From Catenaria anguillulae PL171 (Eukaryota > Blastocladiomycota > Blastocladiomycetes > Blastocladiales > Catenariaceae), in the NCBI GenBank assembly GCA_002102555.1, contig MCFL01000027.1:248001-312000 (forward strand): a stretch of 64,000 nucleotides of DNA. Direction: 5' to 3'. Position 1 is the first letter of the stretch. Every line of letters starts with the position of its first letter. Shown in pieces: positions 44,968 to 56,338 of this stretch. The notes beneath the pieces are model-generated. The model ran no database searches. It saw only the letters and a program-made list of their open reading frames with translations, and had not been told where the DNA came from. The position numbers were made by a program, and so were the translations under genes.

Positions 44968-45638
44968 GGTGTGTGAAGCCTGACCGGCGGCACCGCTTGG
45001 CATCGACATTGGACTCACATCGATGTTTGTCTTGTTCCTGCAGGAAACTGCGTACAAACCCCAGAACACTGTCGACAAGCAAGGTGGCGAGCAAACGTGA
45101 GACGCCCGCTCAAGGATCGCACATTGATCTTTTGGATCTTGCCATGCCCAACTTGAAGCGCCAAGGGGCTGCCGGATTCTCATGATGATCATCCCAGACT
45201 GCTGTGCTTAGTTTTGTAGACTGGTTACCGAAAATCGAACCCCGATCCTTGAACCATCATCATGTTGCCTTCGGTCCCGTTTCCACTTTCTGTCATTATT
45301 AATCCCCACGGTGAAACTCAATACGCAACATATCGTTTCTTATCTTGTTGGTTGAGCTTTCAATCCTCGTCTGCAGGCTATGAACCCACGTCTACCATTC
45401 ACTCGAAACAACATCGTGGTTTACAAACACACACAATGGATAACCCGCCGGATCGAAAGCGTATGCAATGACACTGTCTCTTCATGAATAAACATGATCC
45501 CCGTCCTCGCTGCACACCAAGGCGGGCGAAGACTCACACTCGGCTGGCGCCAACCTCCACTCACGTCGACCCCATCCGTTCTTGTTGATCGCCACATGTA
45601 CCTATTAACCAGGTCGGCGCACAAACGACATACCGGCC
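44968..45638. other. Intergenic region
   Basis: No gene supported; contains the promoter of the TRAX gene. Confidence 0.4.
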
Positions 45639-46903
45639 ATGTCTACCACCCTCGACAACTCATCCGCGCAAGTACACCAGCAACCCGCCGGTACTGGCGG
45701 CGGTGGCGGTGCCGCTGACGTGGAAATGACCAACGCTGCACCTGTTCCCCGACTTGATCCGTCGCCTTGGGATATATTCTCCGAGGCCAAGGCACATCTT
45801 GACATTCAGGTCCGGTTTCTTTACTTGTCATGCATCAAAAAAGTCGTCCCCCGTGGCACCCTCATCGTACCTGACCCAGTCTTGCTTATTTTTTCAATGT
45901 GCCTCGCCGACACACAGTGGGAGCGCCGTGAAGCGCTCATCAAAAAGTCTCGCGAAATCACCCGCGAGAGCAAGAAAACCATTGTCTCGCTTCAACGGTA
46001 TTATTATGTCCTGTCCGCCCCGCCTTGCACGACCACGCCCGATGTCCTCACGCACATGCTCCCTCATGTGTATTGCCTTCAACAACAGCTTCAACTCATC
46101 GCAGCGCTACCGCGAAATCAAGTTCGCGACCGCCGCACGCAACAAAGTCCAAAAGATGTTTACGGAAATCTCGAGCGTACTTCACTCTCCTCCAGAATTC
46201 CACAAGTGCGTTGGCCCTCTTTTGCGTCTCATCACGTATGTACCTTCTGCTTGATTCGAACCCTCATCCACCCTCCGCGCCGTGCCCCAGGTTCGCCCGC
46301 GATATCCGCCCGGGTATCCAAGAGTTTCTGGAATCCGCCTCATTTCTGCACTACTTTGAATCCGGCACGCTTCTCTCTTTCGAGCAAGCCGCCGACCTGA
46401 TGCGGCCCACGGGCCTGGTTCTCACGCCCGAAGACTACCTTTTTGGCGTGCTTGACCTTGGCGGCGAGCTAATGCGGTATGCAACCACAAGCGCGACCAA
46501 ACGCGAGTTGCAGGTGGTCACTGCAGCGTGCCGGTTCTTGCAGCGGTATTTCCACGGTACGCTATGCAACCCTGGGATGGAATCTCCATTTACGTGTTGG
46601 AGAGCGGAGCGAAGGTTTTGACCAGCGCTTACGTATATGCAGAAACACTGGCCGTGTCGCCGTGTAACGAGTACCGCGAATTTGTCAAGAAGCGCGAGGT
46701 CTTGGAACAGAGCGTATTCAAGGTGGAGCAGTGTACGTTTTTGCACGTGTTCAGGAGGCATGGATTGGCTTCCAGTCTTGCTCATGCCTGGGGTTCTTGT
46801 CACGTCATTTCCAGTGTGCTATCATCTCACGGTCCAAGGCGACGAGTACTTGTCACTCGATTCTGTTGGCGCTGGCGAAGGACATGGCGGTGGGGACATG
46901 TGA
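45639..46903 (+). CDS. Translin-associated protein X (TRAX)
   Basis: Six exons close in frame: 45639-45809, 45918-45997, 46089-46205, 46291-46556, 46643-46732, 46815-46903, giving 270 residues against about 290 for human TRAX. Motifs: WERREALIKKSREITRESKK, YREIKFATAARNKVQKMFTE, RDIRPGIQEFLESASFLHYF, VLTPEDYLFGVLDLGGELMR and REVLEQSVFKVEQLCYHLTV. The EDYLFGVLDLGGELMRY box is closer to TRAX than to translin. TRAX is the catalytic partner in the C3PO RNase; the acidic residues needed for that (the E of GELMR and the E/D of the helix before it) appear kept. It converges on VTC1. Confidence 0.88.
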
Positions 46904-47207
46904 CGGTGTGGCCCAAAGTCGATGCAAAGTCCGACTGTGTGTGTGGGTCCTGATGTATGTATACCATATGGTGGCGGATCCAAGCGCGATTGCGCCAATC
47001 GTTGAAAGAACAAGAGCAAGTATAGGTTGGACAAAGGTACATATGGCAAGTGGAGATAAAGTGTGTCAACTTTGGGAAACAGCAAAATCGGGATACAGGA
47101 TGGATGCGGGTCGAAAGAGACAAGAGAGGAATTGAGGCGGGGTACTACATTAAGAAGGGGCGGGGGACGAGCCGATCTGAACAGGCCAAAAAAGGCTGCC
47201 AACCCAC

Positions 47208-47803
47208 TCATGGAGACGGAGATGCAGTGTCAGCGGACACGCGCAGTCCAAAGTTGACAACGACAGCAGCGAAAAGCACAACAACGATGACAACGGGTGC
47301 AAAGCCTGTTGTCAACGCCAAAGCGATGATTGGTGAGCATGCAAGGTACGAAACGTAACAAGGAAAAAATCCCACGAGACGTACGTGAATCGTACGGGCC
47401 ACCTTCCCGACGACGAATCATCTGCGCCCGCCATAAGTACAAGTACAGAGCGTAGAGCATGATGCCCATGGCAATCACGGTGAAAATGACTCCACTGATC
47501 TTGCCCACCTTGTCAGTGCCAAAGTTGAGCAGCCCAAGCGAGAGGCCAGCAAGCATCGCTGTGAAGTTGAGCCATGAGAGAAGCGTGCGCTCATTGGCAA
47601 AGAAGACCTACATAGCAGAGATCCGGGGTGCTGATGTCAGAGACAGACGTGCGTGGAGAAGAGCGAGATAAGCCGCAACGGGGCAGGCAGAGGCAGGTGG
47701 ATTACACAGAGGAAACACCAGCAAGTGGAGGAACAGGATTTACCTTGGGTTCCACACGAATGTAGGAAGTGGCGGCGTTGGGAGCGACTGCGTTGCTGGG
47801 CAT
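47208..47803 (-). CDS. VTC1: Vacuolar transporter chaperone 1 (VTC1)
   Basis: Exons 47803-47744, 47607-47385 and 47305-47208 give 126 residues, matching the yeast length of 129. The order is [71 protein letters not shown] and a third helix [20 protein letters not shown], the DUF202 fold with three membrane helices. VTC1 is the membrane channel subunit of the polyphosphate polymerase complex of the vacuole. Its basic residues facing the pore (R of FFANERT, R of WRAQMIRRR) are kept. Confidence 0.95.
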
Positions 47804-48530
47804 GGTGGAACAACGTGAATGTGGCGGAGGTTGTGGCGAGAGCGAGCGTCGTGAGAGCAGAAGTACGGCCTAGGCTTGGGATGTGATACGTTGGAGCGGA
47901 TCAGAGAGCATTGCTTGAAGTCTTTGTGTGCATCCAGGGCATTCACATAGGAGCTCAAGATGAAGGACTTCCATTATTTTATGGATGGAGTCCTGTCGTC
48001 CAGCAAAGGGGACATCAAGTACATATAAAGATGTACGGCTGGCGATCGTTCGTTTCTCTCTCACTCGCTCACTCTCTCTCTCTGCTTCTCGACAGTTGCG
48101 ACTCCGTTTGACTTTCCGCAGATGTCACTGTTTCATTTGTCCTTTTGCTGGCGGTGGCCGGTGATGATTGCAAACAGTTGCTTGGCTCGCGAGCCTCTTG
48201 CAACTCAACACGTTTTGGTGTCAATCGCAAACGTTTACGCCATCGACGCGATGACCAGCGCGACAGCTCGGGCAAATGCAAATGTGATGTCTGCCTGGTC
48301 TGCCAGCACCACAATGTTCAGATGTATTTACGATGGGAAGTACATAGTGCAGCGATGGTACAGCGCGGCCGCCAACCACATGTAGGGTGGCCATGTAAGT
48401 ATGTCATGTTCGAAGTCGGCGGACTTGCGTGAGCTCGACAAGTAGGCAACATTGTGGTGCCTCTCCCCGAGCAACGTGCGAAACAGAATAACAGCTATCC
48501 GGGATGAAAACAATACGATGTATGACTCGC
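47804..48530. other. Intergenic region
   Basis: No gene supported. A CTCTCTCT-type pyrimidine tract lies at about 48055-48090. Confidence 0.45.
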
Positions 48531-50892
48531 TCACAACGGTTTACCATCCGGCATAACTCGATGATAAAAGCACATGTACCTGCGACGGCAGAAAGCAAAC
48601 GAGTCAGCGAACATCATAAGTTGTGGGCGGGAAGAACATACGCAGTTGCACCCGTCGCAATCTCCTCCGTGACCTGCGTCACCTTGTCGTCGTCCATCCG
48701 GAACCACTGGAAATACAAGTGCGGGAAAACTTAGCAAGAAACCAAGGTAGAAATGGTCCATCCAACAAGCTTGCGGCATGAAGTCGTACGTGGCCTCGAT
48801 CCAAGATGCACGCCGTGTAATGGCCCGTGTCGAGTTTGCCCGTGTGGTGGACGACAGCGTACAGGACGTATGAGTATTGAAGAGGATTCGGCCTACAGAC
48901 GTACAGCAGAAATGCACATTGTCAGTTGACCGTGCAAGTGCAAGTGAGACAACGGCACACACACACTTTTTCTGCGACGCATCGCCCCTTGTCATGTACT
49001 GCGCCATGGAAATGGTCAGCGGAATCGTGACTGGTATCTCAACCTTGTTGCTGCCATTGGTCGACGTCTCAAACCTCTGTTGCAAATCCACCATCAGCAC
49101 CGAGCCCATAACCAATTCGCCCAAATTCGGCAGCGGAACGGGAACATACCTTAAACTGGAAACAGATGGATTTGGGTGCCACCTGGACCGTCAACTGCTT
49201 GCGATGCTGCGACCCCCACACTGATTGCACTGACACGTGACCGTCTCTGGGGCCGTAAACTTGTCGAGACACTGCGCCAGCGTGACCCTGTCGACCTTTT
49301 GCGCCATTCCTCCCAGCATGCCGTGGCGGCCCCATACGCATTGGCCATTGCCGACGCCCTTGGCGCCCACGTATTGCTCGCGGCCTGCTGCTCGGTGGCC
49401 TTCAAGTCCAAGGACAAGTCGAGAAACGATTCCGAAAGAAACGTCACGTTTTGGCACCCAGTGCACGTGAGCTTGGAGTGCAGCACGCCGCCAAATGTGG
49501 AGTGAATGGCACAGGGACACTGTTGCGGGATCGAGGCGGCCAGGTTGCCGTTGGCGAGCATGGTGCCGCGGTGCGTGGGCGGCGGCGATCCAGGCGTGCC
49601 ATGCGTGAGGCCCGTGTGAATGGCGTTGATGAGTGCAATAAACAGTTCGTGCGCGTCGTGCTGTCCAGCAGAGGCGATGTCGCGTTTGCGGTCCAGAGCG
49701 AGTGCAGCATGGCGTGCGGGACGTGTGGGGCCGAATCGCCCGAGAAGAACTGGGATTTGGGGGACATAAAAAGGAAGGGTGAGACAAGACGAGCACATGA
49801 ATACGGTAACTCGGGATGTCATACTTTGCTGTATAACGCATCGAATTCGCACGCAAAGCACGAGGGCGCTCCACACGCTTGGGGTGGATGGAGGTCGGAT
49901 AAGAAAAATGTACGAAGGTTTGGGTTGTGAATGAGGGCTTGAAGAATGCAGTTCATGTAGCATGTCGCTCCGAGGTTTTTCAGACCACGCAACCCTAGGA
50001 ACAGACAGACAGTCGGTCAGCAAGACATCCATCCAGCGAACGGGTGAGGGACGCACCACCACAGGGAGATGTTGGCGAAGCAAAGATGCTGACAAGCTCG
50101 GCCTCGTGGTCGTCGAGTTCTTGCGTTTGCCGCGGTGCTATTAAGATACATGTATATGGAAATGTCAGATATGGCTGCCAAGAAATTGGCCGTGAGCATG
50201 CGCACCAAACTGCTCGTCGTAAACGTAGTCGTTGCACTGAATACAATAAACTGCGCCTACATCAACGTCCCAGCTACGTAGACCGACGAGAGAGTGAGTG
50301 TGAGCGGTGCAAGTTTGTCTGGGCAATGTGGCAGTGCACAATCCGAACCGAGTGTGTGAAGCGAATCAGAGTTGAGATGCTGGTGAATGTGGCCACGCTT
50401 GAGACACAAGGACTTGCCACAATGGATCAAATGGCCACCCTTCGATAGTACCCGCAGCCCGGATACGAGCACGATGGTGGTGCTTGCTGTAAATCGTCGG
50501 CTGAGGCGATCAGCGGGCGAACCAACGCTGCAAAGTGTCAAAGAGCTCAAGAACGTACGATAGCACGAAAGCCATCAATCACCTTGGCGCTCGATGGTAA
50601 AGTCCACGACGAGCCACACTTGACGGCGGCCGAAAGCGACGGCAGTACATCGACGTTGGCCCACAAGAACGCGTCTTTGGCGGCCGCCCGGGCAATATGC
50701 GGGCAGGTGCCTCTGCAAGTAGACGCATCAGCGGATGCGGGACCTGTTGGCGCCAACGTGTGTGGATGTGGGGACATTTGTGTTTGTGGTGTGTTCGGGT
50801 CAACGTTCGCAATTCTAGGACGTTTGGTGGGGACTGCAGCTCTTGGCCGTGGCGGTGCTGGAATGGGCGGTTGCACTGATGCGTGTATGTGA
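48531..50892 (-). CDS. UBP8: SAGA-type ubiquitin hydrolase (USP22/Ubp8)
   Basis: Multi-exon gene for a zinc-finger deubiquitinase that acts on histone H2B in SAGA. From the 5' side: CRGTCPHIARAAAKDAFLW, zinc-finger parts HLIHCGKSLCLKRGHIHQH and AVYCIQCNDYVYDEQF, then the catalytic Cys box LRGLKNLGATCYMNCILQAL, QHDAHELFIALIN, CAIHSTFGGVLHSKLTCTGC, the CQCNQCGG zinc pair and the His box HHTGKLDTGHYTACILDRG with WFRMDDDKVTQV. The last exon ends FYHRVMPDGKPL. As written the frame slips by one base at about 49695, 49330 and 49214; each is restored if one more G/C is assumed in a short run, and the spacing then equals human USP22. The start and first zinc-finger exons are approximate. Confidence 0.82.
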
Positions 50893-51156
50893 ACTGCATG
50901 CATGGGAGGAATGTCATGGATGTAAAGAGAGGCGCCGGTCCTGCTGCCAAGGCATGTCGACCCTTGAAGGCGAAGGGCGCCAGTGATGATGGGCTTGCGC
51001 TGCCGAAATCACATGGCTGCACGCCCTCAGTCACGACCCTTCATTCTCGCCGCTCAACAAGTGGGGTTGCGAGCACAATATCCACACATGTAAATAATTA
51101 CATCTCTCAATGACCTCCTCCGCATCAACCAGAACTCTGTCGCCACCGGCCGCGGT

Positions 51157-52104
51157 ATGGCCGCGGCTGCCAAGATCCAGACTTGGATCAACCGCTGGCT
51201 GGACATGCACCATCAACATCAGCTTCAAGGTGACGGCAACGCCGACTCAGTTCGTGGTCGCCCGCTCCTCATTGGCATCAGCGGGCCACAGGGTAGCGGC
51301 AAGACCACGTTAACCCGCAACCTCGTGACCTTACTCTCGTCCACTCCCCGTCCTGGACGGAGCACAAACGACACATCAACAATGTTGCGCGTGCTAGCCA
51401 TTTCGCTCGACGATTTCTACAAGACTCACGCCGAGTTGGTCGCGCTTGAATCCTTGCATCCGACCAACAAGCTGCTCCACGGGCGTGGTCTTCCCGGCAC
51501 GCACGATGTGGCCTTGCTGTTGTCCACGCTCAACAAGCTGTCCTCGCGCAACCCCGCCGACTACCCGATCCACGTGCCCGTGTACGATAAGGCTGCATTC
51601 AACGGTAAAGGGGATCGGTCCTCAACTGAAAAACAAGTGGTCACCGCCCCCCTGGACGTGATCTTGCTTGAAGGCTGGATGCTTGGGTTTGCTCCCCCCA
51701 CTGACCCAGAGTCGGACCTCACCACGCTCGTTTCCCCCGATCTGCTCGCAAAGTATGGCCTTGGCAACCTGACATATGTGGCAACCCACGAGCTATCCGC
51801 CTACGCGGCCATCGACACCATGCTGGATCATTTCATTCACTGGACGCCCGCCAATGTTGGGATCGTGTACACGTGGCGCGTGCAGCAAGAGCAAGAGCTG
51901 CGGGCGAGGAATGGCGGAATTGGAATGACCGATGACCAAGTCGGCCAGTTTGTGGATCGGTACATGCCCATGTACCAGGCGTGTGTGCCGAAATTGATCT
52001 CGACGAGATTGTGGGGCAAGGATGCGAGCAAGGTCGGGTCGGTACATTTGCGTGTGCGGGTGAGCGATGCGCGCGAGGTAATGGCGGTGGAGGAGGTGAA
52101 TTGA
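51157..52104 (+). CDS. TDA10/glycerate-kinase-like P-loop kinase
   Basis: Single-exon gene of 315 residues. Walker A is GISGPQGSGKTTLTRNLV; then AISLDDFYKTHAELVAL, LLHGRGLPGTHDVALLLSTL, IHVPVYDKAAFNGKGDRS, LDVILLEGWMLGFAP and a C-terminal WRVQQEQELR ... MTDDQVGQFVDRYMPMYQ. This order is that of yeast TDA10 (YGR205W) and plant D-glycerate 3-kinase. The plant enzyme phosphorylates glycerate in photorespiration; the fungal substrate is not settled. A short upstream ATG at 51115 in another frame is ignored. Confidence 0.88.
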   Translation: MAAAAKIQTWINRWLDMHHQHQLQGDGNADSVRGRPLLIGISGPQGSGKTTLTRNLVTLLSSTPRPGRSTNDTSTMLRVLAISLDDFYKTHAELVALESLHPTNKLLHGRGLPGTHDVALLLSTLNKLSSRNPADYPIHVPVYDKAAFNGKGDRSSTEKQVVTAPLDVILLEGWMLGFAPPTDPESDLTTLVSPDLLAKYGLGNLTYVATHELSAYAAIDTMLDHFIHWTPANVGIVYTWRVQQEQELRARNGGIGMTDDQVGQFVDRYMPMYQACVPKLISTRLWGKDASKVGSVHLRVRVSDAREVMAVEEVN

Positions 52105-52308
52105 GAATGAGTGGTTCAGTGTATTGAGCAATAAATATGTTCATGAGGGGGGAAGAGCGACAACAAAATCGGGTGTGGGTATGGAAACAGACTGTGCTAT
52201 GGATACGGAATGGACTTGTGAGTGACGAGGGCGGGCTGTTGCGATAGGGATATCAAGAAACAAACCTGAAAAAAGACGGCGACGGTCACGGCCATGAAGG
52301 AACCAGAG

Positions 52309-52969
52309 TCATGACCGGTGATACAGCCAAGCAAGGAACAAGACAGAAATGAATGCAAAAGCAGCGGATCCGGCAACCACAATGAGCACGGCCAGAAGGG
52401 CGTCCGCGATTCCACGCACGATCCACCACATGACGGATGTGCAGAGCAGAGCACCAGATCCGAGTTGAGTTGCGTTGCGGGAGACTGTTACCGCTATTCG
52501 ATTTGGGGTACGGACGACTTGCGGGTGCAGGAAATGGTGTCGTGGGCTCGGCAGCTTGCAACCTTTACTTGTTCGAGGATGGAGCTAGCGTCGACAAGCT
52601 GGTGCGGGTGGGGTGCCGTGACACCGACTCGGTGGCCGATGGGTAGATCCAGACTGTTCACGGCTGCCGGTGTCCCCGTGACGATAATGGGCTTTGCTAC
52701 GGTATTGGCTCGCTGTCACTGCGGGACGGAAAATGCAGCAAGTGGCGATATGCATGCATGGATGCATTGCTTGTCGTCATTCATCGTCCTATCTGCAATC
52801 GTAGTACCATTGCAAGCCCAAGCGCAAATGATGAGGCTGCGTCATCATGCTGATGAGGGACCCCAGCGCCGCCGTCGCCAAGCTTCTCTCTGACGGGATG
52901 GCGATGAGGACCCCAACCTGACCCTGAACGACACCGTCCATGAATCTTGATGCAATTCCTGATCCACAA
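52309..52969 (-). CDS. Probable small C-tail-anchored membrane protein, uncharacterised
   Basis: Spliced reading that I can support in part: a segment TVAKPIIVTGTPAAVNSLDL followed by PIGHRVGVTAPHPHQLVDAS (about 52700-52565), then after an AACAG acceptor near 52491 the segment SPATQLNSDLVLCTSVMWWI leading into one strongly hydrophobic helix (ADALLAVLIVVAGSAAFAFI) and ending LAWLYHRS. The 5' exon is uncertain and overlaps the region upstream of the C2-domain gene. No family is recognised. The pattern is a cytosolic part with a membrane anchor close to the C-terminus. Confidence 0.35.
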
Positions 52970-54929
52970 CCATCATGCCAAACCTCACCGTCAACGGTCC
53001 GTTCCGAGATCAGTTCCGAAAACCGTCACCTTGGCTCTTGATCCTGATCCTGATTCTCCTCTCATTCCGCATGCCACAGTTGTTGAAGTCAAGTCCCTCG
53101 GCTGCCTCACGGCCCCAAAGCGCCGCCCACCTGTTCGTGACCCAATGGTCGTCATCCGTGCCGGCTCTCAGCGCAGATCCACCAAGGTTCAATTCAAGGC
53201 CGGGCCGGATGCCTCGTTCGGCCAACAACTCTCATTTTACGGGATCGCTGCGGCGACCACCATGTGGGTCCAGTGCTACGACGGCGCCAATTCCACCTCG
53301 GACGCACTCGTGGGCGAGATGCGCGCTTCCTTGGCCGATTTGCTCAAGTATCACACCCCAAAGGGCATCTGGCTCGATCTCACAGAGTCGTTGGCATCAA
53401 GTCGGGCCGTCGGCAGGGTCTTGGTGGTTTTGGACACGGATTTGACGCCCGCAGCAGCCGCAAACGGCTCCCCAGAAACGTTGCCGTCGTCATCTTTGCT
53501 TGTCCCGCCCGCGGCTGAAGGTGGCAGGAGAAGACCGAGTCCCAGCCCGAGCACCGGCCGTCGCACTCCGTCGCCTTCAACCGCAACATCATCGGCGGCA
53601 AGTCGCCATCGTCCAAGTGTGTCTCCCGCCCGGCCTGCCAGCGGCCCAGCGTCGAGCGATCCGCCCTCTCGTCCCCTGGCTTCAGCCGGATCAACGAGTT
53701 TGAAGGCGCCCACTTCACCTTCACGCCGACCAACTTCACCATCCGAGCCGTCGACGCGCATTTCCCGCCCTACAACCGCCACCAGTGGTGGGACACTCGG
53801 TCGCCGAGCAGCATCAACTCCTCGCCCGACATCCACCGCGACTCCTTCTGCAGATGTCGCGCCAGCGCAAGATCGCGATGCACCCACCCCTGACAAAGCA
53901 CCCGAGCCAGTCGGCTTGCTCTCTGCCGTCGCTACACCGAGAGACTCGAAACATACCGCTCTTTCTCCCGCCACTCCTGCGGACCGGCTCTCGTCTCTCT
54001 CTCGCGCCAAACACCTCCCTTCCCCTCTAGACCACCTCGACGCAGTCACTCTCCCAAGTGCCGCGACCTCAACCAGTGTCGTAGCCGACACCACGGGCAC
54101 CACGCTGACGTATTCACTCAACAATTACAACTCGGACGCGTCGTCAGCGTCGCAGCTCTTGTCAAGCACCACGCCGCCTCCGCCGCCATCCATCTCGCCG
54201 CGCCGCCACAGCCTTGCGCATGTTGCCTACCCACTTCCCACCCCATCGAGCCCAGGGTACTCGCCCATGGCTGGCCCTGCGGTCCCACCGCTTCCACCGA
54301 TGTACGCCCACCACACTGGTGGCAGCGACGCATACTCGCCGCTCATGGGCTCGTTGGCCATGCCAGAGCCGACTCCGTTTCGGTACCCAAACACCGGCGG
54401 CTCGCCTGCCTCGTCCCCACGGCCGTTTGACTTTGCGCCGCCCACAGGTGGATCGCCCAACGTGTTTCCGTCGCCGACAGCTTACGCGCAAACGCCGCAT
54501 GTGCCGTCGCCGTACATGACACCGGCCACTACCGCGGGGCGCGTGTCGCCGCATTCCACGGGCGCGAGCGTTGGCAGATCGCCCCCGGCCGTGCATCCAA
54601 CGGGACTGTTCCGGCCCGCCGGTGGCGGCGGCGGCGGCGAGTTTGTGGCCTTGCCGACCGACCTTGGTGGTCATGTGCTGATGCCCGCGACTTCGGCCGC
54701 TACGGGCGACCTGGCGCACGAAGTTCCTGTTTATCGTGGGCCGGTATATCCTTACCAGGCGGCAACGCCGTCGGCGGCACTGATGGGCGGCGATGCTCGG
54801 CGGCGTTCGGCCAATGCGGTCATGGTGCAAGAGTCGCTGGGCAGGATGGATTTGAATGCAAAGCCGTTGCCATATGTGCCGCACCAGCGGCCGTATGTGA
54901 ATCCGTATGTGGTTCCGCATCAACAGTGA
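52947..54929 (+). CDS. C2-domain protein with long Ser/Pro-rich tail
   Basis: Up to 660 residues in one frame. Residues about 38-165 read as a C2 beta-sandwich: HATVVEVKSLGCLTAPKRRP, DPMVVIRAGSQRRSTKV, SFGQQLSFYGIAAATTMWVQ, DALVGEMRASLADLLKY and GIWLDLTESLASS. The calcium-binding aspartates are mostly absent, so lipid or protein binding without calcium is more likely. The remaining 490 residues are disordered, with SPS/TP repeats and PSSPGYSPM-type boxes suited to phosphorylation. The true start may be downstream of an unrecognised 5' intron, since the first 35 residues are of odd composition. Confidence 0.55.
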   Translation: MMQFLIHNHHAKPHRQRSVPRSVPKTVTLALDPDPDSPLIPHATVVEVKSLGCLTAPKRRPPVRDPMVVIRAGSQRRSTKVQFKAGPDASFGQQLSFYGIAAATTMWVQCYDGANSTSDALVGEMRASLADLLKYHTPKGIWLDLTESLASSRAVGRVLVVLDTDLTPAAAANGSPETLPSSSLLVPPAAEGGRRRPSPSPSTGRRTPSPSTATSSAASRHRPSVSPARPASGPASSDPPSRPLASAGSTSLKAPTSPSRRPTSPSEPSTRISRPTTATSGGTLGRRAASTPRPTSTATPSADVAPAQDRDAPTPDKAPEPVGLLSAVATPRDSKHTALSPATPADRLSSLSRAKHLPSPLDHLDAVTLPSAATSTSVVADTTGTTLTYSLNNYNSDASSASQLLSSTTPPPPPSISPRRHSLAHVAYPLPTPSSPGYSPMAGPAVPPLPPMYAHHTGGSDAYSPLMGSLAMPEPTPFRYPNTGGSPASSPRPFDFAPPTGGSPNVFPSPTAYAQTPHVPSPYMTPATTAGRVSPHSTGASVGRSPPAVHPTGLFRPAGGGGGGEFVALPTDLGGHVLMPATSAATGDLAHEVPVYRGPVYPYQAATPSAALMGGDARRRSANAVMVQESLGRMDLNAKPLPYVPHQRPYVNPYVVPHQQ

Positions 54930-55342
54930 TGAGTGCGTGAGGGTCTGGATGCGTGGGATTTGGCTTGTACTTTACTGTACCCTGTATGCAATTTGCCCAT
55001 TGCAATGTAAGCTTTCGCTCACTTTTTTTTTCCCGTTGACTCCACCTTCTCGGGAATGGGACCCAAGCCAGCACGTTGTTCGCTGTCTCACCTGGTCTCT
55101 GCGTCGTCACGGTCCGCGTCGTTCCGTCCCAACGCCGCCAAGTGAAACCATCAAGATTGGGTCTACATCGTGAAAGGGGAGCCAGACTGAGTCCAACGGG
55201 GAGAATGAAAATGCTATAACATCCCCGGGTAGCCCGCGCCATGGCTGTCTTGTCTGTGCCCATGGATCTACATACACCCAACACACAAACGCACACCCTC
55301 ACTTGACTCACCCTCCAACTAACAAGCTCACCAAAGTCAATC
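54930..55342. other. Intergenic region
   Basis: Contains the 3' flank of the C2 gene and the promoter of the promethin-like gene. No gene supported. Confidence 0.45.
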
Positions 55343-56098
55343 ATGTCCACCTCTCGCACCTCGTCCATCCCCTCGCTGCCGCAGGGCACCACGTCGACCA
55401 TCCCCACCAAGCTCGAAAATGCTGGCTACCCGTCCATCTCTGCCTTTGGCGCGCAAACCGCGTCCGCTTCGGCCTCGACCTTGTCCTCCCTGTGGGGCAA
55501 AATCTCGTCGACCGTGTCTTCCTTTACGAGCCCCGCTCTCAACACACTGACGTCCATGTCATCCAACCTGCTCGACATTGTCAGCGTGTACTGGCGCTCG
55601 TATCCGAGTCTTCGTGCATTCACCTACGTGTTTGGTGCCCTCACTGCCATTCCCGCGGCCATCTTTATGGGCTACGCGGCCATTTCGTTGACGATTGTGG
55701 GCGGCATGGCACTTGCTGGCGTGGCACTGGTCGAGGGAGCCGCGCTCGGGTTTGGCATGCTCTTCTTTGGACCCGTGCTCTTCTTTTCATTCTGGGGTGC
55801 GCTCATTGCCGTGGGATTGTTTACGGCCTTGTTGTATGGGTTGCGCGCAACGTACGTCACTTTGCTATCGAATATCTGTCAACTGTTCCTTCTTGAAGCC
55901 GACTCAAATATGTATGTATGTAGTTCGATCACGCTTGGCACGACACAAGAAACGCTTGGGCTGCGCACGGGGGTAGTTGGATCCACGCTCAATGTCGCCA
56001 AGAACGCGGCTGCAACTACGGCCGACATTGTGGGTAAGACCGAGAGTCTCGTCGTTGGACAAAGCGGAATGCCCGTCCCGATTTCAGGCCGTGTTTGA
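55343..56098 (+). CDS. Promethin/LDAF1-like hairpin membrane protein
   Basis: The frame encodes a Ser/Thr-rich N-terminus, then YWRSYPSLRAFTYVFGALTA and a long hydrophobic region of two hairpins (IPAAIFMGYAAISLTIVGGM, ALAGVALVEGAALGFGMLFF, GPVLFFSFWGALIAVGLFTA). Length and layout resemble promethin (LDAF1) and yeast Ldo proteins, which act with seipin in lipid-droplet formation. This is inference from topology. A 72-bp stretch 55852-55923 starts GTACGT and ends GTATGTAG; it is in frame but reads like an intron, and its removal joins LLYGLRAT to SITLGTTQETLG. Confidence 0.5.
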   Translation: MSTSRTSSIPSLPQGTTSTIPTKLENAGYPSISAFGAQTASASASTLSSLWGKISSTVSSFTSPALNTLTSMSSNLLDIVSVYWRSYPSLRAFTYVFGALTAIPAAIFMGYAAISLTIVGGMALAGVALVEGAALGFGMLFFGPVLFFSFWGALIAVGLFTALLYGLRATYVTLLSNICQLFLLEADSNMYVCSSITLGTTQETLGLRTGVVGSTLNVAKNAAATTADIVGKTESLVVGQSGMPVPISGRV

Positions 56099-56338
56099 GT
56101 TGATTATGTCAAGAGCACAATGGCGTCCATTAAGTCGAAAGAAGGACTGGTAACACGAGTCTTGGCATCGTGTGCAGTTGTGTCTGTAAGTATCCCCATA
56201 CCTCTCAGAGATTCCGTTGTGATCTTCTTCTGTCCGAGTCATGTATTCCTACAGTCACCCACTTGTGTATTCCCACAGATGCTGCGTGAACAAGTCAGCC
56301 AGATGATGATGGCATGGTTTGTATTGAAGCACTCCTCC

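Noticed and set aside
44968-45102. Third exon of the HVA1-like gene (ETAYKPQNTVDK)
   Set aside because: The acceptor is good but no donor upstream joins it in frame with the Tudor-like domain.
45222-45245. B-box-like sequence (GGTTCGATT on the minus strand) hinting at a second tRNA
   Set aside because: No matching acceptor stem, D arm or anticodon arm can be drawn at the right distances.
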